From Tautonia sp040717455 (lineage in GTDB: Bacteria > Planctomycetota > Planctomycetia > Isosphaerales > Isosphaeraceae): DNA of 64,000 nt. Shown here piece by piece: positions 1 to 7,010 of this stretch. The notes under the pieces are model-generated. The model did no database searches, had not been told where the DNA came from, and saw only the letters and a list, made by a program, of their open reading frames with translations. The translations under genes and the position numbers were made by a program. The number at the start of each line of letters is the position of its first letter. The first letter of the stretch is position 1. Location of the stretch: assembly GCF_040717455.1 (NCBI RefSeq), contig NZ_JBFEFH010000011.1, positions 1 through 64,000 on the forward strand. The letters are read 5' to 3'.

Positions 1-64
1 TCGATCGAGTCTCGGGCCGCCCGGTTTCGCGTTAAGCGAGAGCCGTGATCGCCGGGTGATCGGA

Positions 65-1126
65 TCAATGGCCCGCGCGGTGGGCGCCATGGCCCTGCCC
101 GGAGGTGACCCCTTCCATCCTGCCGAAGATCATGCGGCCGGCGCTGGTCTGCAAGACGCTCGTGACGGTGATCCGGACCATCTCGCCGAGGTGGCCCGAG
201 CCCTGCTCGGCGACGACCATCGTGCCGTCGTCGAGGTAGCCGACCCCCTGCCCCGCCTCCTCGCCGCGCTTGATCAGCTTCACGGCCAGCGATTCTCCCG
301 GCAAGACGACCGGCTTCAGGGCGTTGGCCAGGTCGTTGAGGTTGATGACGTCGACCCCCTGGAGCCGGGCGATCTTATTGAGGTTGTAGTCGTTCGTGAC
401 CACCTTGCCGTCGAGATGCTTGGCCAGGACGACCAGGCGCTGATCGACCTCCCGGATGCCGGCCAGTTCGGGAAGCTCGGTGTCGAAGATCCGGATCTCG
501 ACCTCGGGCGATTTCTGGAGCCGGTTGAGGATGTCCAGCCCGCGACGCCCCCGGTTGCGCCGCAGCTTGTCCGAGCTGTCGGCGATCCCCTGCAGCTCCT
601 GGAGCACGAACTGAGGGACCACGAGCGGCTGATCGAGGACCCTCGCCTCGGCCACGTCGGCGATCCGGCCGTCGATGATGACGGAGGTATCGAGCACCAA
701 GGGGCAGGCCCCCTTCACCTCCTTCGAGAATTCCATGTAGGGAATCACGAATCGGAAGTCGTCCTTCGTCTGCAACAAGGTGCTCACGCAGATGTAGCAG
801 ATGCCCACGGTCCCGAGCGCGAAGACGACCTGGACGATCTCGGTCGCCAGGCCGCCGCCGAACATGTCAATCGTCGGTTGCAGGGCCAGTTGCAGGAAGT
901 AGCTCAGGATCAGCCCGACGATCAGGCCGAAGTACACGGCCGAGATCGTCTGGATCCGCTTGCGAGGGGTGAGGACGTCGATCACCACCACGAGCGCCGC
1001 GGCGCCCATGACGAGGGGAAAGAGGACGGCGGGGGCCCAGGGGGGGCCGCTCGCGAGCGTGGCCAGCCGCGCCGCCAGGCCGCCGGCCACCAGGATGAAG
1101 ACCGCTCGAATCGCCACCAACATCAT
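65..1126 (-). CDS. Membrane-anchored PIN-TRAM domain protein (YacL-like)
   Basis: The protein of about 353 residues has hydrophobic N-terminal segments (roughly 4-26, 33-52, 62-82 and 97-115). A PIN nuclease-like domain starts near residue 144 with LVLDTSVIIDGRI (Asp146) and includes VVTNDYNLN near 242-250. A C-terminal TRAM-like beta domain spans about 272-332. This is the architecture of the YacL/PIN-TRAM family, membrane proteins predicted to cleave or bind RNA; the substrate is unknown. I chose the ATG at 1126 because GGAGA lies about 10 bases upstream; a TTG at 1147 would add seven residues. It reads away from the HIT gene 66 bases upstream on the same strand and may be cotranscribed with it. 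Confidence 0.85.
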   Translation of the reverse strand: MMLVAIRAVFILVAGGLAARLATLASGPPWAPAVLFPLVMGAAALVVVIDVLTPRKRIQTISAVYFGLIVGLILSYFLQLALQPTIDMFGGGLATEIVQVVFALGTVGICYICVSTLLQTKDDFRFVIPYMEFSKEVKGACPLVLDTSVIIDGRIADVAEARVLDQPLVVPQFVLQELQGIADSSDKLRRNRGRRGLDILNRLQKSPEVEIRIFDTELPELAGIREVDQRLVVLAKHLDGKVVTNDYNLNKIARLQGVDVINLNDLANALKPVVLPGESLAVKLIKRGEEAGQGVGYLDDGTMVVAEQGSGHLGEMVRITVTSVLQTSAGRMIFGRMEGVTSGQGHGAHRAGH

Positions 1127-1192
1127 GATCCGATTTCTCCGAGGCAATCAGTTCCCCGACGCCCGTGAATTCCGTCGTTGCCTCTCGCGTCA

Positions 1193-1753
1193 TCATCCAG
1201 CGTCGTCATCAGGCAGGCGGTCGGCCCGACCCGGACCGGCGGCCCCGTCAATCATGCCGTCTCGGGCCAGCTCCGCGACCAGGCGATCGTACAACTCGGC
1301 GAGCCCCTGGATGATAACCTTGGCCTGACCCAGGACGGGCATGAAGTTCGTGTCGCCATCCCATCGCGGGACGATGTGCCAGTGCAGATGGCCGGGTAGA
1401 CCCGCCCCGGCCGATCGCCCTTGATTCAACCCAACATTGTAACCATCGGGACGGAACATGCGGTCGAGCACCCCGATCAGGATCTGGACCGTTTCGATCG
1501 GCTCCAGCAACTCCGCGCCGTGGAGATCGCCGAGCTGCCCCTGATGCGATCGGGGAGCAACCAACAGGTGGCCATTATTGTACGGGTAACGGTTCAAGTA
1601 AACCGCCGAGTGGGGGCGTCTCCAGACGAGAAGGTTGGCGCGATCGTCGTGCTGCTCCAGCCCTCGGCAGAGGAAACAGGCGGTTGCCCGCCCTTCCTGA
1701 GCCTGGCCCTGCTCAATATACTGTGCCCGCCAGGGAGCCCAGATGTGTTGCAT
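1193..1753 (-). CDS. HIT family nucleotide hydrolase/phosphorylase
   Basis: This 186-residue protein carries the histidine-triad motif HLHWHIVPRW at residues 122-131 (His122, His124, His126). A Cys26-x-x-Cys29 pair near the N terminus resembles the metal-binding end of the Ap4A phosphorylase/GalT-like HIT branch. HIT enzymes act on nucleoside phosphates such as diadenosine polyphosphates; the exact substrate cannot be read from the sequence. The start was placed at MQHIWAPWRAQY because this is the typical N terminus of this HIT branch. An upstream in-frame extension to 1828 looks non-coding. It lies upstream of the PIN-TRAM gene on the same strand. Confidence 0.88.
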   Translation of the reverse strand: MQHIWAPWRAQYIEQGQAQEGRATACFLCRGLEQHDDRANLLVWRRPHSAVYLNRYPYNNGHLLVAPRSHQGQLGDLHGAELLEPIETVQILIGVLDRMFRPDGYNVGLNQGRSAGAGLPGHLHWHIVPRWDGDTNFMPVLGQAKVIIQGLAELYDRLVAELARDGMIDGAAGPGRADRLPDDDAG

Positions 1754-1975
1754 CGGCAATCGATCCGCCCGGAGTCGTTCTCCCTGAGCCCTCCAGACCA
1801 CCGTTGGTTGGAATCGGGCAATTCCCAACTATACCAACACTCCGACGGGGACAGCCGGGGGCTCTCGTCTTTTTTTTCGCCGGGCGGGGGGAGCCCGGAT
1901 TCAGGACGCGGCGCCTCGGCCCCCGGTCCGGGCGGCTTGAACCGGGCCCGGTGGGGGCGTCCGGCCCTCGCCGGC

Positions 1976-2845
1976 TCAGGTCAGCCCCGATGACGGTTCC
2001 GTGCCAGAGCCACGATCGGTCAGGACGAACCGTTTCCAGATCCCGCCCCCACGCGCCCCCAGCCAATGGCGTTGCCAGATCGGGTACGAACGGGCCCAGG
2101 CCTGGCCGACGACCCATTCGGCGGGGATCAGTTCCAGGCCCGGGGGCGAGGGCATCTCGGGCGACAAGGCCCCGACGGCAGGCAACGAGCCCTCGCAGAC
2201 AACCAGCAAGGCACGCTCAGGGACCTCGAATCGCCCCTGAGTCCTCGGGGGCAGGGACAGTTGCCCCGGATCAAAGGCCGGGTGCCGGCCCTCGACGAAC
2301 AGCTCGCCCCGGGACCAGGAGACCACCTGGCCCGCGACGGCCACCACCCGCGCCATGCCGCCGCTCGAGGGCCCGGCCGGCCGGCGATCGAGCCAGACCC
2401 ATTCGCCGGGGCGGGGCGATTGCCGCTCGTACGCGCGACGGTTGACCAGGTATCCCCCCTCGTCCGTCCAGGCCGGGTGCGCCAGGTGCAGCGCCACGAC
2501 CAGGCCGGGCAGATAGCCGACCGCCCCCAGGCCCACCACGGCCGAATACCAGGGGGCCCACGCCCCGAATCCGGGGAAGGCGGACTGCCCGACCTCATCG
2601 GCCACCGAGGCACAATGCACCAGGAACGCCACGGCCAGGAGCATCGCCCCGACCACCGATCCCCAGGCGAATCCCGCCACCGCCGCCGCCGAGCTGTACC
2701 AACCCAGCAGGACCAGGCCCCTCGACCGCTCCCCGCGCCACCATTGCGGCAACCCCGGCAGGACAAGGAGCCACCCCCGCCGCAGCATCCCATCCCCCGC
2801 CGCTCGCATCGGCGGTGCCGTCGGCCCGGTCTGGCTCACCCTCAT
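1976..2845 (-). CDS. Signal peptidase I-fold (S26-like) membrane protein, probably inactive
   Basis: The 289-residue protein has hydrophobic segments near 23-33, 44-77 and 98-122. A stretch follows that reads like the S26 signal peptidase core: GYLVNRRAYERQSPRPGEWVWL (shown here only as the match region at 131-152) and then MARVVAVAGQVVSW at 164-177. In active S26 enzymes a catalytic lysine precedes the arginine of the RVxGxPGD-type motif. Here that position is Ala165, and no serine in an SMxPT-type context is visible upstream. I infer a catalytically dead relative. The ATG at 2845 has a GAGGGG-type ribosome site just upstream. It is divergent from fusA across a 624-base gap. Confidence 0.6.
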   Translation of the reverse strand: MRVSQTGPTAPPMRAAGDGMLRRGWLLVLPGLPQWWRGERSRGLVLLGWYSSAAAVAGFAWGSVVGAMLLAVAFLVHCASVADEVGQSAFPGFGAWAPWYSAVVGLGAVGYLPGLVVALHLAHPAWTDEGGYLVNRRAYERQSPRPGEWVWLDRRPAGPSSGGMARVVAVAGQVVSWSRGELFVEGRHPAFDPGQLSLPPRTQGRFEVPERALLVVCEGSLPAVGALSPEMPSPPGLELIPAEWVVGQAWARSYPIWQRHWLGARGGGIWKRFVLTDRGSGTEPSSGLT

Positions 2846-3469
2846 GAACTCGCCCCTCTCGGTCGGAACCGGGTCGTCGCTGCGTCCCCGCCTCTCGCGG
2901 ACTTGCCCGGTCGGACAGCTGTCGGAGAACACTATCGCGAGGGCATCATCATGTCAAAACGATTCCCGGGAGGGCCGCGACGGCTCGGGCCGGTCCGAGG
3001 TCCCGGGGCGTGGGCTTCCATGAGCGATTCGAACGCAGTCTCCGGAAATTTTCCGCGTGCGGGGGATTTTTTTCGCCCGGCCCCGGGGCGATCGGCCGGG
3101 CGTGGCACCCGAGAGAAATCCTCGACATCGTCGCGGCGTGACGAGCGATTCATCCCGCTTCGGTTTCGCGGAACCGCGTTGAACTGCTTGACCGAAATGC
3201 TACGATCGCTAGAATAGGTGCTCTGTACACTCACCAGACCTGCACGCCCCATTCACACGCCTGACACACGCGATCCTTACCATGAATTGATCGCCAATCC
3301 GGTCATCGCGTCGTGGCAAAACCACCTGCTCGCCCGACCTTTTGATTGCAAGAGGTGCCGCGGGGTGGCGGTCGTTCCCGTCGATCCGGCTGATCTTTCC
3401 CTCTCGATTTCTTTCCTTCTTGTTCTGTTGAGGGGTTTGCTCCCCTCGATGCAGAGGCGTCACCGGCCC
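2846..3469. other. Divergent intergenic region between the S26-like gene and fusA
   Basis: This 624-base gap has no convincing gene. It holds a perfect odd-length palindrome CGGAAATTTTCCG at 3043-3055 (arms CGGAAA/TTTCCG around one T), a run of seven T at 3067-3073, and the probable fusA promoter at 3188-3215, which leaves a leader of about 250 bases before the fusA start. An in-frame upstream extension of fusA through 3218-3469 is not homologous to the EF-G N terminus and was not used. Confidence 0.5.
3188..3215 (+). promoter_or_regulatory. Probable sigma-70-type promoter of fusA
   Basis: TTGACC at 3188-3193 and TAGAAT at 3210-3215 are separated by 16 bases. It is the only good pair of boxes seen in the gap, and it lies in a locally AT-richer patch. 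Transcription would begin near 3222. Confidence 0.45.
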
Positions 3470-5566
3470 ATGGATAATCTCCGCGACCTGCGTAATATCG
3501 GCATCTCGGCCCACATCGACTCCGGCAAGACCACCTTGACCGAGCGGGTCCTGTTCTACGCCGGCAAGATCCACAAGATCGAAGACGTCCGTGGCGGCGG
3601 CGACGGCGCCAAGATGGACCACATGGAGCTGGAGAAGGAGCGGGGCATCACGATCACCTCGGCCGCCACCACGGTGGCCTGGAAAGATCACAAGATCAAC
3701 ATCATCGACACGCCCGGCCACGTCGACTTCACGGTCGAGGTCGAGCGCTCGCTCCGCGTGCTCGACGGCGCCATCCTCGTCGTCACGGCGGTTGAGGGGG
3801 TCCAGTCCCAGACCCTGACCGTCGACCGCCAGATGAAGCGGTACGGCGTCCCCCGCCTGGTCTTCATCAACAAGATCGACCGCACCGGCGCCAACCCCCA
3901 GAAGGTCATCGAGACCGTCGAGCAGAAGCTCGGCCTGACCGCCGTGCCGCTCCAGATCCCGATCGGCCTGGAGATGAACTTCGAGGGGGTCGTCGACCTG
4001 CTCTCGATGGAGGCCGTCTACTTCGACGGCGAGAAGGGGGAGACCGTCCGCCGCGAGGCGATCCCCGACGGCCTCGTCGAGGTGGCGAAGCAGCGCCGCC
4101 AGGGCATGCTCGAGGCCCTCTCGCTCTACTCCGACGAGCTGATGACCATCCTCCTCGAGGAGGAAGAGCCGCCGCTGGAGCTGGTCCTGAAGATCATCCG
4201 CGAGGCGACGATCGCCCAGCAGATCGCCCCGGTCCTGATGGGGACCGCCTACAAGAACAAGGGCATCCAGCCCCTGCTCGACGCGATCACCAACTTCCTG
4301 CCCAGCCCGCTCGACCGCGACGTGAAGGCCCGCGACAACCTCGACGAGCAGGCCGAGGTCGTCCTGAAGCCCGACGACAACGAGCCCCTGGTCGCCATGG
4401 CCTTCAAGCTCGTCGAGGAGCCGTTCGGCCAGGTCACCTATATGCGGATCTATCAGGGCACCCTCAAGAAGGGGGAGTTCTATTACAACACCCGGTCCGG
4501 CAAGCGGGCGCGGATCAGCCGGATCCTCCGCGTCCACTCCGACGAGCGTGAGGACATCGAGGCCGCCGGTGCCGGCGACATCGTCGCCGTCATGGGGATC
4601 GACTGCGCCACCGGCGACACGTTCTGCTCCGAAGGCATCAACTACTCGCTGGAGAGCATCTACGCCGCCGAGCCGGTCATCGACCTGTCGATCATCCCCA
4701 ACAAGCGGGCCGACTACGACAAGCTCTCGAAGGCCCTGAACCGGTTCATGCGCGAGGACCCGACCTTCCGCGTGCACGTCGACCACGAGACCAGCGAGAC
4801 GATCATCTCCGGCATGGGCGAGCTGCACCTGGAGATCTACGTCGAGCGGATCCGCCGGGAGTACAAGGTCGACTGCACCATCGGCCAGCCGAAGGTCAGC
4901 TACCGCGAGGCGCCCACCAAGGAAACGCCGTACAACTACACCCACAAGAAGCAGACCGGCGGCTCGGGCCAGTACGGCAAGGTGATCGGCAAGCTGATCC
5001 CGCTGGAAGAGCCCTTCGAGGAGCCGTTCGAGTTCGAGAACAACGTCACCGGCGGCCGCATCCCCGGCGAGTACATCCCGGCGATCGAGAAGGGCTTCCG
5101 CCGCGGCCTGGTCAAGGGGCCGCTGGCCGGCTACGAGGTCATCGGCGTCAAGATGGCCCTCGACGACGGCGGCTACCACGACGTCGACTCGTCGGCCATG
5201 GCCTTCGAGATCTGCGCCTTCGACGCCTTCCGGGAGACCTTCCGCAAGGCCGACCCCGTCCTGCTCGAGCCGATCATGAAGGTCGAGGTCGAGTGCCCGA
5301 TCGAGTTCCAGGGCCCGGTCTCCGGCCAGGTCTCCTCGAAGCGAGGCATCATCACCAACACCGAGGCTCGCGAGGGCTTCGTGGTGATCTACGCCGAGGT
5401 CCCGCTCTCGGCCATGTTCGGCTACTCGAACGACCTCCGCTCCATGACGCAGGGCAAGGGCACCTTCAGCATGGAGTTCTACAAGTACCAGCGGGTCCCC
5501 GCCAGCCTCCAGGATGAGATCATCAAGAAGGCCCAGGAAGACGCCAAGAGCATGGCCAAGGCCTGA
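3470..5566 (+). CDS. fusA: Elongation factor G (spd/mitochondrial EFG1 type)
   Basis: This 698-residue GTPase translocates tRNA and mRNA on the ribosome. G1 is AHIDSGKTT at residues 14-22, the switch region includes MELEKERGITI, and G3 is DTPGH. Domains II to V follow, with full family length. Serine in AHIDSGKTT and the VRGGGDGAKMD segment match mitochondrial EFG1 and the spirochaete-planctomycete (spd) EFG1 group; classical bacterial FusA has AHIDAGKTT. The start was set at MDNLRDLRNIGI, the standard EF-G N terminus; ATG 3449 seven codons upstream is an alternative. It appears monocistronic, with a promoter at 3188-3215 and a hairpin terminator at 5638-5688. Confidence 0.95.
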   Translation: MDNLRDLRNIGISAHIDSGKTTLTERVLFYAGKIHKIEDVRGGGDGAKMDHMELEKERGITITSAATTVAWKDHKINIIDTPGHVDFTVEVERSLRVLDGAILVVTAVEGVQSQTLTVDRQMKRYGVPRLVFINKIDRTGANPQKVIETVEQKLGLTAVPLQIPIGLEMNFEGVVDLLSMEAVYFDGEKGETVRREAIPDGLVEVAKQRRQGMLEALSLYSDELMTILLEEEEPPLELVLKIIREATIAQQIAPVLMGTAYKNKGIQPLLDAITNFLPSPLDRDVKARDNLDEQAEVVLKPDDNEPLVAMAFKLVEEPFGQVTYMRIYQGTLKKGEFYYNTRSGKRARISRILRVHSDEREDIEAAGAGDIVAVMGIDCATGDTFCSEGINYSLESIYAAEPVIDLSIIPNKRADYDKLSKALNRFMREDPTFRVHVDHETSETIISGMGELHLEIYVERIRREYKVDCTIGQPKVSYREAPTKETPYNYTHKKQTGGSGQYGKVIGKLIPLEEPFEEPFEFENNVTGGRIPGEYIPAIEKGFRRGLVKGPLAGYEVIGVKMALDDGGYHDVDSSAMAFEICAFDAFRETFRKADPVLLEPIMKVEVECPIEFQGPVSGQVSSKRGIITNTEAREGFVVIYAEVPLSAMFGYSNDLRSMTQGKGTFSMEFYKYQRVPASLQDEIIKKAQEDAKSMAKA

Positions 5567-5637
5567 TCCCGAATCGGCCAGGCCTGTCTCCTCGGCCCTG
5601 CCTCGCCTGCAATTGCTCTGGCGGATCGATCGCAGCA

Positions 5638-5688
5638 CGCCGGGTCCGGCTCCCTTCGAGGGGGCCGGGCCCGGCGTTCGTTGTTTCC
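5638..5688 (+). terminator. Rho-independent terminator of fusA
   Basis: The arms ACGCCGGGTCCGGCTCCCT and AGGGGGCCGGGCCCGGCGT pair over 19 positions, two of them G-U, around a TCG loop. The T-rich run TTCGTTGTTT follows. It lies about 70 bases after the fusA stop codon. Confidence 0.75.
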
Positions 5689-5814
5689 CCTCCCCGGCTC
5701 CGGATCGTCGAGCCTCGCGTCGCGGAACGCGCCACCAATGCTGCGTGACCACGACCATCCCGAACGACGTGCGAGCGTGACTGCGGATTCTTCGTCGCGC
5801 CGCCGCGCGGCCGC

Positions 5815-5843
5815 TTGACAGGCGGGGGCATCGCCCTCATAAC
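5815..5843 (+). promoter_or_regulatory. Probable promoter of the DUF3179 gene
   Basis: TTGACA at 5815-5820 is a perfect -35 box. With 17 bases spacing it is followed by CATAAC at 5838-5843. It sits in the 412-base gap after fusA, about 135 bases ahead of the next start codon. Confidence 0.45.
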
Positions 5844-5978
5844 CAGGAGGCGCCCGTCGAGCGTCCGCCGACGTGCTGTGCTGCTCTTTGTGACGTTCGC
5901 CCGGTCCCGGGTCTGTTGTCCGTCTGCTCAGACGACCTCCAGGCAGTCCAGCCTCTCCCGCCCGTGGAGCCGTATCTG

Positions 5979-6848
5979 ATGTCGACCCCATCGCTACCGC
6001 CGATCGACGACGCCGCCTCCCGGCCCTCGACGCCACCGCCTCGCCCCGCACCTCGCGGTGCCTTGCTCTGCGGGATCGCGTCGCTTTTCGGTTTCATCGC
6101 GTACCAGGGGCCTTCGCTCTGGGATGAAACCAGCGCCTTGCTCCAGGAACGGACCGCGGCGGGCCAGAACGTCGTGATCGGCTACGTCGGGATCAGCCCC
6201 AACCTGTCGGCCGCCGAGCCCCCGGGGCACTGGTACCGGGTCGAGGGGCCTCGGGCGCGGCTCTGGGCCGGCTGGCATGCCGAGCAGGGCCACCGTTGGT
6301 TCCACCTCCAGCCCGGGGATCTCGACCGCGACCAGTTGAGCGAGTCGATCGGGCGCGACCTGTTCCAGGGGGTCGATCAACCGCTCGTCGAGGTCGGCGG
6401 CGGTCCCATCTCCGACCGGATTCCCGACGATCACGAGGTCGAGGTCATGCGGTTCGAGGGCCGGTCATGCGCCTACCCGGTCATCGTGCTCGACAAGGTC
6501 TTGGTCATCAACGACGAGGTCGACGGGGAGCCCCTCCTGATTCTCTTCACCAGGCCGCCCGCGACGGGCTCGTCGGTCTTCGAGACGGTGCTGGACGGCC
6601 GGCGCCTGCGGATGGGATTCGCCGGCTACTTCTACGGCCGTCAACCGTTGCTCTACGATCGCTCGACCGAGAGCCTCTGGGTCGAACGGGACGAGGGGCT
6701 CGTCTCCCTCTCCGGCCCGGACCGAGGACGGATCCTCAAGCGCCTGGGGCGGATGCAACGGCTGCGCTGGGACGACTGGAGCCCGCAGCACGGCGACGGC
6801 CGGGTCCTGATCGGATCCGATCGCCCCCGGACCTCGGCCACGCTCTGA
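5979..6848 (+). CDS. DUF3179-like membrane-anchored protein
   Basis: The 289-residue protein has a proline-rich N terminus and one hydrophobic segment (GALLCGIASLFGFIAY, about residues 28-43). A globular part follows with the run IVLDKVLVINDEVDGEPLLI, then FAGYFYGRQPLLYDRSTESLW, which resembles the DUF3179 consensus of a duplicated beta fold ending in a YDRxTxSLW motif. Function of the family is unknown. The expected P-x-C-P-type motif after the first half is replaced by FTRPPATG, so it is a divergent member. The start ATG 5979 has GGAG 10 bases upstream. It stands alone between fusA and ppdK, each of which has its own promoter. Confidence 0.65.
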   Translation: MSTPSLPPIDDAASRPSTPPPRPAPRGALLCGIASLFGFIAYQGPSLWDETSALLQERTAAGQNVVIGYVGISPNLSAAEPPGHWYRVEGPRARLWAGWHAEQGHRWFHLQPGDLDRDQLSESIGRDLFQGVDQPLVEVGGGPISDRIPDDHEVEVMRFEGRSCAYPVIVLDKVLVINDEVDGEPLLILFTRPPATGSSVFETVLDGRRLRMGFAGYFYGRQPLLYDRSTESLWVERDEGLVSLSGPDRGRILKRLGRMQRLRWDDWSPQHGDGRVLIGSDRPRTSATL

Positions 6849-6865
6849 GCGGCCCGCCGAACGAC

Positions 6866-6894
6866 TTGACGATCCGGAATCGGCACGATAAGCT
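6866..6894 (+). promoter_or_regulatory. Probable promoter of ppdK
   Basis: TTGACG at 6866-6871, a 17-base spacer, then TAAGCT at 6889-6894. It starts 18 bases after the DUF3179 stop codon and 117 bases before the ppdK end of the leader. Confidence 0.5.
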
Positions 6895-7010
6895 ATGCCC
6901 TTTCATGGACTTACGCTTGAATCGCGCCGAGTCCGGCGTCGCGGTCCTCGCGTGAGGGCTCGCACCCCGGGCGCCGGCGATCCAGGGCGAACCGGGAGTC
7001 ATCGCATCCG

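Noticed and set aside
3218..3469. N-terminal extension of fusA
   Set aside because: The extension is not EF-G-like and overlaps the promoter and leader. The normal N terminus starts at 3470.
3209..5758. An 849-codon minus-strand frame opposite fusA
   Set aside because: It is antisense to a clear EF-G and composed of low-complexity Val, Asp, Leu, Gly and Arg. High GC codon bias keeps this frame open.
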